From positions 334,001 to 398,000 of the forward strand of contig NZ_CP010401.1 in assembly GCF_001281405.1 (NCBI RefSeq): a stretch of 64,000 nucleotides of DNA, read 5' to 3'. Below the pieces are notes generated by a model, which was not told where the DNA came from, did not search any database, and saw only the letters and a program-made list of their open reading frames with translations. Both the position numbers and the translations under genes were made by a program. This document shows positions 19,030-27,111 of the stretch, piece after piece. This stretch comes from Bartonella ancashensis (GTDB taxonomy: Bacteria; Pseudomonadota; Alphaproteobacteria; Rhizobiales; Rhizobiaceae). The first letter of the stretch is position 1. Each line of letters opens with the position of its first letter.

Positions 19030-19404
19030 ATGGAAACTGTTTCTGTCACGATTGATGGAAAAATATATCGTATGGCCTGTGATAAAGGGCAAGAAGACCA
19101 TCTCACCCATCTTGCAGCCCAATTAGACAAATATATTTCTCATCTCAAAAGTAATTTTGGAGAAATTGGTGACCATCGTTTATCTGTCATGGCTGGCATC
19201 ATGATCCTTGACGAGATGGAAGAGCTCAAAAAAGAGCATCAAAAATTGAAAGAAAATCATGCACTTTTTGTGCAAGAAAACCAAGAAAAAGACCAAAATA
19301 CGAATAAAATTTTACACAATTTAACGCAACGCGTTGAAAAACTTGCTCATCTTCTCAACAGCAAACAATCTCAGGAAACAGAACAACAAGAGCTTCTTCT
19401 CTAA
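19030..19404 (+). CDS. zapA: Cell-division protein ZapA
   Basis: 124 residues. ZapA bundles and stabilises the FtsZ ring. The N-terminal SVTIDGKIYRMACDKGQEDHL and LAAQLDKYI match the ZapA globular domain, followed by a long coiled coil (about 55-110). I use ATG 19030, because the ribosome site TAGAGG ends at 19020; the in-frame ATG at 19021 would leave no space. In many proteobacteria the 6S RNA gene follows zapA. The downstream spacer (19405-19596) has a 12-bp palindrome, GATCTTAAGATC, and a small AGCCG/CGGCT hairpin, but I cannot identify a 6S RNA in it. Confidence 0.92.
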   Translation: METVSVTIDGKIYRMACDKGQEDHLTHLAAQLDKYISHLKSNFGEIGDHRLSVMAGIMILDEMEELKKEHQKLKENHALFVQENQEKDQNTNKILHNLTQRVEKLAHLLNSKQSQETEQQELLL

Positions 19405-19596
19405 ATGTTGTCGATCTTAAGATCCACAAAGCCCTTGGTAAAAATTTAAAAAGAAAAGCCGACCGACGGCTCGCATTAAAATCTTAAAGATCTCCCTTAA
19501 AATTTTCTATCTCCATAAGGTTTTTCAAGCTTTTTTCAAAGATTATTTTGCCTAAATACTTTCCCACCTTTTATTTGGAAAAGAGAAGATTATCGG

Positions 19597-20151
19597 CTAT
19601 TCTCTGTCTGGAGAATTTAACATTCCCTCAGGAAGTTTTAAAGCAGGGTTATTAAAAAGAAAGCTATCTGTTAGCTGAACTGTCCAGTTTGCTTGATTTT
19701 CTGTGTCAATTTCTTCAAATTGAGCCTTCTGAAATCCTCTCGTAAAACAGTCACGAACCCCTTCAATGAAAAAAGAACTGTCTTTCACACACATTGTCAC
19801 AGGGCCATTCCACTTTCCCTTTTTTTTCGCATCCTCAGCATGCATGTAATAAAACCGCGATGCCAGTGGGCCATCAATAAGAGTTTTGCACTCTTCTGTC
19901 GGAATAACCCACCATCCCTCGCTCACCCATCCTGCAGGTGTGCGATAGCCAAGAGCAACGCCCACGGTTCCTTGTGTCTCATTACAAACCCTAAAATCGG
20001 CTTTTGCACCATTAACGAAAAACAGCAAAAGGAAGATATTTAAAAATATCCATCCCAACATTTGCCTTTGAACAATGCTCCGAAAAAAAATCTTTTGTTG
20101 TTTTGTTTTTTGCAAATGCCCCTCATAACAACAACCTTTATCTTCAGCCAT
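19597..20151 (-). CDS. DUF1036 exported protein
   Basis: 184 residues. After about 30 residues, a hydrophobic segment (MLGWIFLNIFLLLFFVNGAKA) looks like a signal peptide or anchor. The following part (FRVCNETQGTVGVALGYR, GWVSEGWWVIPTEECKTL, then RFYYMHAEDA) is DUF1036, an alphaproteobacterial family of secreted or membrane-linked proteins with conserved Cys and Trp residues. Function is unknown. The start is uncertain: a start nearer the hydrophobic segment would give a shorter n-region. It is convergent with zapA. Confidence 0.8.
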   Translation of the reverse strand: MAEDKGCCYEGHLQKTKQQKIFFRSIVQRQMLGWIFLNIFLLLFFVNGAKADFRVCNETQGTVGVALGYRTPAGWVSEGWWVIPTEECKTLIDGPLASRFYYMHAEDAKKKGKWNGPVTMCVKDSSFFIEGVRDCFTRGFQKAQFEEIDTENQANWTVQLTDSFLFNNPALKLPEGMLNSPDRE

Positions 20152-20572
20152 AGATCTCTTCTCTTTTCTTAAGACCTTCTAAATCGATCCATAATGCACT
20201 ATTATTATTTTAGTTTCCCTCTTCCCCATCCTTTTTTCCATTATCCTGCAAATTTAAGGATTCATTTTTCTATTTTTCCCTGCAAGATTAAAAATTTCCC
20301 CTCTAATATTAAAAAGTGTTTAATATCATGATGTTAAGAAAATATTCTTAACAGAATCACCTCAAAAATTCACATTATTTTTTAGTACTCCTTGTATATA
20401 TATCGCTTCATCCCCATTACAAAAAGATTAAAAATCTTGGAAATCCTAAAAAATGCTTCAATTTGAAATATACGTAAAAAGAAACTTTGAATCTTTCCTT
20501 GTTTTTCAAGCATCCTCAACATAGATTCTTACCGTAAAGATTCTATGGATAACCCTCTTGGAGACAATGATC
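20152..20572. other. Divergent spacer upstream of gapR
   Basis: About 420 bp between divergent genes, strongly AT-rich with long T and A runs. The only structure I see is the palindrome at 20333-20352. It should contain promoters for both gapR and the DUF1036 gene. No coding remnant is apparent. Confidence 0.55.
20333..20352. promoter_or_regulatory. Palindrome upstream of gapR
   Basis: GTTAAGAA-AATA-TTCTTAAC: two perfect 8-bp arms around a 4-bp centre, about 220 bp before the gapR start. It could be an operator for a dimeric regulator. A CtrA box (TTAA-N7-TTAA) would have a different spacing. Chance occurrence in AT-rich DNA is possible. Confidence 0.35.
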
Positions 20573-20830
20573 ATGAACACTGTAGCTGACCAAACTCACG
20601 CAATATCCGTTAACCAATTACGTTCTTTTGTTGAACGCATTGAACGATTAGAGGAAGAAAAAAAAGCAATCGCTGACGATATAAAAGACGTCTATACAGA
20701 ACTCAAAGGTTCTGGTTTTGACAGCAAAGCTGTGCGCAGCATTGTAAGACTAAGAAAAAAAGAAGACCACCAGCGCATCGAAGAAGAAACCGTCATTCAA
20801 CTTTACAAAAACGCTCTTGGCATGACCTAG
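20573..20830 (+). CDS. gapR: GapR-family nucleoid-associated protein (DUF2312)
   Basis: 85 residues. [20 protein letters not shown] then [20 protein letters not shown], then [12 protein letters not shown] are the signature of GapR, which in Caulobacter binds overtwisted AT-rich DNA ahead of moving polymerases and assists replication. The start at 20573 is chosen because GGAG (20560-20563) lies 9 bases upstream; a closer ATG (20567) and a TTG (20558) are in frame. It is monocistronic here, followed directly by a 14-bp minisatellite. Confidence 0.93.
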   Translation: MNTVADQTHAISVNQLRSFVERIERLEEEKKAIADDIKDVYTELKGSGFDSKAVRSIVRLRKKEDHQRIEEETVIQLYKNALGMT

Positions 20831-20838
20831 TAACCCTT

Positions 20839-20978
20839 CAGGACAGCACCTTCAAGACGGTACCCTCAGGACAGCAACCTCAAGGTAACAACCCCAGGGC
20901 AGCAACCCCAGGGCAGCAACCCCAGGGCAGCAACCTCAGGACAGCAACCTCAGGACAGCGCTATCGAGACTGCAACCC
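20839..20978 (+). repeat. 14-bp minisatellite, ten units
   Basis: Ten consecutive 14-bp units, consensus CAGGRCAGCAACCY, from 20839 to 20978. The central units (20895-20936, three of them) are identical CAGGGCAGCAACCC; outer units are diverged. It is markedly richer in G+C than the flanks and lies between gapR and the end of uup. 14 is not a multiple of three and the array is not in a gene. Confidence 0.9.
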
Positions 20979-20995
20979 TCAGGGGACATACACCA

Positions 20996-22819
20996 TTAAT
21001 GAACATTTTGTGCAATTTCTTCACGCAAAAGTTCCAAGTTCAACCACTCTTCCTCTTTTTGTGTGCAAGAAGTTTTCTTCTCTTCAAGCATTATGGATAG
21101 CTGTTCAAAACGTATCTTATCATTACAATAGAGCATTGGATCAGATAATTCTTGCTCAATATTTTTAATCTCATCATGTAAAAGAGCGATCTGTTTAGGT
21201 AGTGTTTCCAACGCATATACCTGCTTATAAGACAATTTACGCAATGGTGTTTCCGCACCCAGTGGTGTTTGTTTATCCTGCTCACGAATATGCGGTTTTT
21301 TTTGTCCCTGATGGGGCGATGGTGATAATGCGCGTTGTTTTCTTTGCGCTATCATATCACTGTAACCGCCAGCATAGAGAATCCAACGTCCATCTCCTTC
21401 AGGTGCTAAAGTATGTGTAACAGTCCGATCCAAAAAGTCTCTATCATGACTAACGACCATTACTGTTCCTGAAAAATCAGCAATAAATTCTTGCAATAAA
21501 TCCAATGTTTCAATATCAAGATCGTTAGTTGGTTCATCTAGAATTAAAAAATTTGTCGGCTGAGATAAAAGCTTCGCCAACATTAAACGAGCTCTTTCTC
21601 CACCTGATAATTCTTTCAAAGGCGATCTCATTTGCTCAGGTAGAAACAAAAAGTCTTTCATATAAGAAACGACATGTCTTTCTTTCCCATTTATCAGTAA
21701 ATGCTCTCCTCTCCCACTAGTTAAATAATGGGCCACTGTTTCATTATCATTCACAACACGCTGTTGATCCAATAAAGCTGGTATTAAGCGATACCCATGT
21801 TTAACAAAGCCGCTATCTGGCCTTTCTTTACCAATCAAAATCGAAAGTAATGTTGTTTTACCGACACCATTTGACCCCACAAGACCAATTTTGTTACCAC
21901 GCTGAAGACGCAAGGAAAAATCTTTTATGATCACACGTTCACCGTAAGATTTTGAAATTTTCTTAGCCTCAAGTACCAATTGTCCAGAATCTTGGCTTTC
22001 TGAAGCAGCAAAAACTGCCTTCTCTGTCGGACCTTGATAAGTTCTGTACTGCTGTCTCACCTTTTTTAAGGCTTCTAAACGTCGCACATTACGCTTTCGT
22101 CGTGCTGATACTCCATGGAGCAACCAATGCTCTTCACGTTTAATATGGCGCCCCACTTTATGCTGATGACATGCTTCTTCTTCAAGCATTTCATCGCGCC
22201 AACTTTCAAATTCAGAAAAACGCTTTTCAAGCTTTCTTGTTGTGCCACGATCAAGCCAAATGACTGAACGTGTTACTGTCTCTAAAAATCTCCTATCATG
22301 AGAAATGACAATGATAGCTGAACGCAAATTACATAAAAACTTCTCGAGCCATTCAATAGTTGTTAAATCAAGATGATTTGTAGGTTCATCTAACAAAAGA
22401 ATATCTGGTTGTGCTGCAATTGCACGTACCAAAGCAGCACGCCGCCTTTCACCCCCAGAAAGAGTTTCCATTTTTTCTGTTCCTGAAAACCCAAGATTAT
22501 CCAATAATGTCCTAACAAAAGGCATATTATGCGCCTCACTCAAACCATCTTGTACATAAGCCCGTATATTTTCAAACTCTGAACAATCAGTCTCTTGCGA
22601 TACATAACGCATCGTTGCTGAAGGATGCCGAAAAACTTCTCCTTCACTTGGTTCTAACATCCCAGCAGCAATTTTTAAGAGTGTTGACTTTCCGCACCCA
22701 TTGCGCCCAACAAGAGCAACACGCTCTCCCTGCCCCACCGACAAACAAGCTTGGTCAAGCAAAGGAAGTGTTCCAAAAGTTAAGACAATGCGATCAAGAC
22801 GAAGGAGCGGTACTGTCAT
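20996..22819 (-). CDS. uup: ABC-F family ATPase, Uup type
   Basis: 607 residues with two ABC domains and no membrane part. Walker A motifs are GRNGCGKSTLL (about 38-48) and GSNGVGKTTLL (about 313-323). Signatures are LSGGERRRAALVRA and LSGGERARLMLAK, with Walker B in LLLDEPTNHLD and LILDEPTNDLD. An inter-domain linker rich in basic residues and a C-terminal helical region (about 530-600) fit Uup, which acts on ribosomes or branched DNA intermediates in E. coli. It could also be called EttA/YheS-like, but the C-terminal coiled coil favours Uup. Confidence 0.88.
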   Translation of the reverse strand: MTVPLLRLDRIVLTFGTLPLLDQACLSVGQGERVALVGRNGCGKSTLLKIAAGMLEPSEGEVFRHPSATMRYVSQETDCSEFENIRAYVQDGLSEAHNMPFVRTLLDNLGFSGTEKMETLSGGERRRAALVRAIAAQPDILLLDEPTNHLDLTTIEWLEKFLCNLRSAIIVISHDRRFLETVTRSVIWLDRGTTRKLEKRFSEFESWRDEMLEEEACHQHKVGRHIKREEHWLLHGVSARRKRNVRRLEALKKVRQQYRTYQGPTEKAVFAASESQDSGQLVLEAKKISKSYGERVIIKDFSLRLQRGNKIGLVGSNGVGKTTLLSILIGKERPDSGFVKHGYRLIPALLDQQRVVNDNETVAHYLTSGRGEHLLINGKERHVVSYMKDFLFLPEQMRSPLKELSGGERARLMLAKLLSQPTNFLILDEPTNDLDIETLDLLQEFIADFSGTVMVVSHDRDFLDRTVTHTLAPEGDGRWILYAGGYSDMIAQRKQRALSPSPHQGQKKPHIREQDKQTPLGAETPLRKLSYKQVYALETLPKQIALLHDEIKNIEQELSDPMLYCNDKIRFEQLSIMLEEKKTSCTQKEEEWLNLELLREEIAQNVH

Positions 22820-22847
22820 AATCAGAAATGCAAATTACTGGATAAGA

Positions 22848-23219
22848 TTACTGGATACAAGGTGCTGTATAAAGCGTCCCGTCTCTTTGGCTGTAGGTAC
22901 ATAATTGCACAGTTTGAGGACAAGGCATTTGATAGATCTGACCATTGCTATGACGGTACTGACACATTGGTTGCAATGATATGCTCTTACGCTCTTTTTT
23001 CTTATTTTGAGCAACCCCAGAAAATGTTCCGACAGCAGCTCCAAGAACCGCACCAGATGCAGCTCCATCTGTTGTTCCGGTAAGAGCTGCCCCTGCAATG
23101 GTTCCCAACGCTGCACCGCCAACACCATATTTAGCCACTCTTCTCTCTTCATCTAGACAAGCAACAGAAGAAAAACCGATCAATCCTACAACTGCCATTT
23201 TAAAAATTGGTTTGGACAT
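22848..23219 (-). CDS. Glycine-zipper probable lipoprotein
   Basis: 123 residues from the MSKPIF start. A short basic start and hydrophobic stretch end at FSSVAC near residue 20, a poor but possible lipobox. Then a glycine-zipper stretch (GVGGAALGTIAGAALTG through GAVLGAAVGTFSG, about 34-66) is followed by a Cys-bearing tail with two similar halves (CQYRHSNGQIYQMPC and CTYSQRDGTLYTAPC). It resembles the 17-kDa surface antigen/glycine-zipper outer-membrane lipoproteins. Another in-frame start lies 11 codons upstream. Function unknown. Confidence 0.75.
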   Translation of the reverse strand: MSKPIFKMAVVGLIGFSSVACLDEERRVAKYGVGGAALGTIAGAALTGTTDGAASGAVLGAAVGTFSGVAQNKKKERKSISLQPMCQYRHSNGQIYQMPCPQTVQLCTYSQRDGTLYTAPCIQ

Positions 23220-23323
23220 ATCTAACCCTTTCTTTATGAAAACCAAGCCCAATCGACAGCTCTTCTGTCGATTTATATTTTATTATACAGGTTCCATTCA
23301 ACTTTTAAGAATGCCTCTATCAG

Positions 23324-23953
23324 TCAAAGCACAGAGGCAAGGATTATAGCTTTACCATGCTGTAAATGGCAACAAAAAGCACCGTCTACACGATTAGAAA
23401 GTGTCAATGACGATCCCAATGGTACATCTTTATCGCATAACGGCCATTGCACCCCTTGCAAAGTGAGACCTTTCAGATCAGATAAACCAATTAGACTAAA
23501 CAAGCAACCATCAAGCAAGTCATAAGGATGAGCATTTGGCACAACAGGCCACCCCTCTTCCCGACCACTCGTCAAGAAAACTGGAATACCCTTTTCTGCT
23601 ACCATAATTGCCTGTACTATGTGTGAAAAGCTGTGATCACTTCTATCATTTCCAAAAGCACCACATAAAATGAGCCTTTGGGCTCCTTGCTGCAAAGCTT
23701 TCTCGCAAGCCAATGCACCGTCAGTTGCATCTTTATCGACAGAAAAAACTTCACGAGGAACATCCCCATATTTCTTCAATAAGGCTTCATCGGAAGAATC
23801 AAAATCCCCTATCCAAAGCTCAGGCATCACACGAAGTGCTTCAGCATGCCGCATCCCACCATCCGCGGCGATGACTCGGCTTTCACGAATTTGGGAACAT
23901 AAACGATCCGTGACATAAACATCCCCATTTAGTAATATTGTAAATGTCTTCAT
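23324..23953 (-). CDS. thiN: Thiamine pyrophosphokinase
   Basis: 209 residues. It converts thiamine to thiamine diphosphate with ATP. The aspartate-rich sites are IAADGGMRHA (29-38), WIGDFDSSDEAL and VDKDATDGALA. The substrate-binding SLTLSNR lies near the end. The glycine/arginine loop usually written GGRxDH reads GNDRSDH, and the third motif ends with A where most members have E, so some divergence is visible. It would supply cofactor for transketolase and others from salvaged thiamine. Confidence 0.88.
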   Translation of the reverse strand: MKTFTILLNGDVYVTDRLCSQIRESRVIAADGGMRHAEALRVMPELWIGDFDSSDEALLKKYGDVPREVFSVDKDATDGALACEKALQQGAQRLILCGAFGNDRSDHSFSHIVQAIMVAEKGIPVFLTSGREEGWPVVPNAHPYDLLDGCLFSLIGLSDLKGLTLQGVQWPLCDKDVPLGSSLTLSNRVDGAFCCHLQHGKAIILASVL

Positions 23954-24046
23954 AACGTATTATGCTTTTTATGAAATTTCTCCTATTTACTCCTATAGAC
24001 CATTATCATGAAAAAACAAAGGATCTTTGGAAACCAAGAGCGCATA

Positions 24047-25561
24047 ATGACCAGCAAAAGTCTTAAAGGAAATTCACATAATCAAACAAAAAATATGAAG
24101 CAAAATCTTAAATCTCTTCAAGCTGCACTCTGTTTGGTAACATCTCTAGGTTTTACACTTCTCCTTTCTGCCTGCCACAACATATTTAATGTGTCACCCT
24201 TTTCTTCTTCAGAAAAATTTTCATCTCAGCACACAAATGACATCTACGCCACATTAGCTGCTACACATCATCCACGGATCTTACAAGCTCATGGTGGAGC
24301 TTATCATAACCCAAAGCTCGAACGCCTATTAATAGATATTGTTAAAAAGCTTGCTGCTGTCTCCCATAATCCCGGGCAGACTTATAAAGTCACAATTTTA
24401 GATTCAAGTAATATTAATGCCTTTTCCCTGCCAGGTGGATATCTTTATGTCACCCGCGGTATGCTCACTTTAGCTAATGATTCTTCAGAAGTTGCAGCCG
24501 TTTTAGCTCATGAAATTGCGCATATCACAGCACATCATGGCATTTTGCGCTTCCAAAAAGAAGCACAGCTTAAGAAAACTCCTCTGACTCACACCGACAT
24601 TGTGTCATCTGCAAACTCTCAAACTGATGATACACTTCAAAAAAGAGAAAAAATGGCACAATTTTCGCGTGATCAGGAATTGCAAGCCGACTCTATTGGT
24701 ATTGAAATGCTCTCTGAAGCCGGATATGATCCCTTTGCTGCTTCACGCTTTCTTCAATCAATGGAAGCATATAATGCATTTCGCAATATTTCAGGTAATG
24801 CGCAATCTTCATTAGATTTTTTAGAAACACATCCAACAACTCCGCAACGCATCCGTCTTGCACAAGAAAAAGCACATCTTCTCAATACAAGAAATAGCAA
24901 CGAAATAAGTCGCGACACATTTTTACACTCTATTGATGGTATCATTTTTGATGGAGGCCTGCATGAGGGTTACATACGTGAACGAAAGTTTATTTACCCG
25001 CGATTACGCATCTCCTTTGAGATCCCGGATCGCTTTATCGTAAATACATCCCCCCATGCTGTTATATCCAGTGGTCCAGACAAAATTGCATTTCGTTTTG
25101 ATGCCGTTCCTATTTCTGGCACTATATCTGCAAGCGATTATCTAAAAAGTGGCTGGGTAGCAAACCTCGATGAAACTTCTGTTAATCTTATCAAAATCGG
25201 AAATTTAGAAGCAGCTCGTGGCCGTGCATTTAATGAACATTGGCAATTTAGCATTATTGTCATCCCTTATGACAACCATTTTTTACGCTTTGTTACTGCA
25301 GCACCACACCAATCAGAAAACTTTCATCACATTGTTGAAAATATTCTACGAGGCTTTCGTCCCCTTTCATGGCTAGAACTGAAACGGATCAAGCCCTTAA
25401 AAATCCGAACTGTCCGCGTTAAAAAGGGAGATAGTATCGTCAATTTTTCCCAAATGATACAAGATGTACCCGACAAAGAAAAACTCTTCCGTATCCTGAA
25501 CGGACTTACATCAACCGAAACCTTACAGGTAGGAAGCTTTGTCAAGATCATTACAGAATAA
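24047..25561 (+). CDS. M48 metalloprotease lipoprotein with C-terminal LysM-like domain
   Basis: 504 residues from ATG 24047, chosen for the AAGAG site before it; starts at 24008 and 24095 are possible. A lipoprotein signal ends LLLSAC. The zinc motif is HEIAH (in LAHEIAHITAHH), with the third ligand in ELQADSIGIEML, so it is M48 of the BepA/Loi type, which cleaves faulty outer-membrane proteins. The C-terminal 60 residues (VRVKKGDSIVNFSQMI, then FRILNGL and LQVGSFVKII) look LysM-like. It precedes rpoH2 convergently, an order also found in Rhizobiales. Confidence 0.9.
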   Translation: MTSKSLKGNSHNQTKNMKQNLKSLQAALCLVTSLGFTLLLSACHNIFNVSPFSSSEKFSSQHTNDIYATLAATHHPRILQAHGGAYHNPKLERLLIDIVKKLAAVSHNPGQTYKVTILDSSNINAFSLPGGYLYVTRGMLTLANDSSEVAAVLAHEIAHITAHHGILRFQKEAQLKKTPLTHTDIVSSANSQTDDTLQKREKMAQFSRDQELQADSIGIEMLSEAGYDPFAASRFLQSMEAYNAFRNISGNAQSSLDFLETHPTTPQRIRLAQEKAHLLNTRNSNEISRDTFLHSIDGIIFDGGLHEGYIRERKFIYPRLRISFEIPDRFIVNTSPHAVISSGPDKIAFRFDAVPISGTISASDYLKSGWVANLDETSVNLIKIGNLEAARGRAFNEHWQFSIIVIPYDNHFLRFVTAAPHQSENFHHIVENILRGFRPLSWLELKRIKPLKIRTVRVKKGDSIVNFSQMIQDVPDKEKLFRILNGLTSTETLQVGSFVKIITE

Positions 25562-25683
25562 AAAGATCCTCTATTTCCTCTCATACCCTTTTGCATGAGT
25601 AAAGCATTCTTATTTCATGATAATTCGCAGAAAACACCCCTTTCATTGTAGAAAAGGCTCCTTTTATTGAAGTCACTTTTTTC

Positions 25684-26595
25684 TTAAAGATCGTAGGCTT
25701 CTTCAGAATTAGCTGTCAACAAAGCCTGACGTAATTTTTGCAAAGCACGTACTTCAATTTGACGGACTCTCTCTTTAGAGATTCCAAATTTTTCTCCCAA
25801 AGATTCTAAAGTTGCTCCCTTTTCACTAAGACGGCGAAAGCGAATAATTTCCATCTCACGCTCGTCAAGAATGTGCAGCGCATCATAAAGCCACTGTACA
25901 CGTCTCTGCCCATCGATCATCTGTTCAATGACAGAATCTGGTAAGGGATTGTCATCAACCAAAATGTCCATTTTGGCTACGGGGTTATCGTCATATTCGG
26001 AAACAGAAACATTTAAAGAATTATCTACCCCTGAAAATCGAAAATCCATTTGTTCAACATCGCTTACTGAAACACCAAGCTTTTCAGAAATTGTCTTGAA
26101 CATATCTTGTTTACTCAAAGTGCTGTCATTTTGTGCTAATTGAGCCCGCAGACGCCGAAGATTGAAGAAAAGAGCCTTTTGTGAAGAGCTTGTTCCTCCT
26201 CGAACAATAGACCAATTGCGTAAAATATAATCCTGAATAGACGCACGTATCCACCATGTCGCATAGGTTGAGAAACGGATTTCCCTATCTGGCTCAAAAC
26301 GCGTAACAGCTTCCAAGAGTCCAACATAACCCTCTTGTACCAAATCTCCCAAAGGCATTTTAAAACTTTTAAAACGATTCGCAATCGCAATCACCAAACG
26401 CATATGCGCTGCTGCAATTTGGTGCATCGCTTCATCATCATTTTTATCTTTCCATCGCAGAGCTAAATCATGTTCTTTTTCCCACTCTAAATATGGTGCT
26501 TGCATCGCAGAACGCATCATATTGCGTCCCAAACTTCCATCAGTATTTTTATAATTATTGCTATTCTTATGAACAACATTTGAAATATTACCCAT
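25684..26595 (-). CDS. rpoH2: RNA polymerase sigma-32 factor, RpoH2 type
   Basis: 303 residues from ATG 26595, preferred because AGAGG precedes it and homologues begin here; an open frame reaches 26673. Region 2 reads HMRLVIAIANRFKSF, GDLVQEGYVGLLEAV and FSTYATWWIRASIQDYIL; the RpoH box region is RGGTSSSQKALFFNLRRL; region 4 reads SKERVRQIEVRALQKL. The EKEHDLALRW and GGTSSSQKAL patterns match Rhizobiales RpoH2 more than RpoH1. It directs transcription of stress genes. Confidence 0.88.
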   Translation of the reverse strand: MGNISNVVHKNSNNYKNTDGSLGRNMMRSAMQAPYLEWEKEHDLALRWKDKNDDEAMHQIAAAHMRLVIAIANRFKSFKMPLGDLVQEGYVGLLEAVTRFEPDREIRFSTYATWWIRASIQDYILRNWSIVRGGTSSSQKALFFNLRRLRAQLAQNDSTLSKQDMFKTISEKLGVSVSDVEQMDFRFSGVDNSLNVSVSEYDDNPVAKMDILVDDNPLPDSVIEQMIDGQRRVQWLYDALHILDEREMEIIRFRRLSEKGATLESLGEKFGISKERVRQIEVRALQKLRQALLTANSEEAYDL

Positions 26596-27111
26596 GACAG
26601 CCTCTAAAATCGAAAAGACAACAGACGTCTTCACAACAACGCTTTCCAATGAAAACGCATAAGTTGTATTCATGCGTAATACTCTTTAAAAGAGAGTTTT
26701 ACAATCTAAAATTGTTTTTTTGTTACATAAATATTTCTAGATAAAAAACAGATATACTAAAAATAATTACTTTTATTCATGTTTTTCTAGGAAAAACTTG
26801 CGTATGATGTGAATCTCAGCGACGAATATTCACTAACAACTAATACAACCATAGCGGGAAATTTTATCATGGTCATCCCCCCTTAAATTGACACATAACA
26901 CCCTATGCAACTTCGTATATTTGCAATAACGGTTTAAACGTCATAAAGTGCCAGGAAACAGCTTTTTAAGACGATGTAATTGATTTGAAGAAATACTTAA
27001 ATATCGTAAGAGTGATTGAAGAAAATGCTCTCAATATGCTAAGGAAAGAATAGCCTGACTTTGTAACGGTCAAAATAACATTCTGGCCCAAAAACTCAGA
27101 AAGAAGTAGTT
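26596..27111. other. Divergent spacer between rpoH2 and the helicase-derived gene
   Basis: About 516 bp with promoters for both directions. No ATPase-type motif or helicase reading frame can be recovered in it, so the N-terminal half missing from the downstream gene is deleted, not frameshifted. It contains some A/T runs and no clear operator. Confidence 0.55.

Noticed and set aside
20839..20978. CRISPR array
   Set aside because: Units are contiguous with no spacers; a plain minisatellite.
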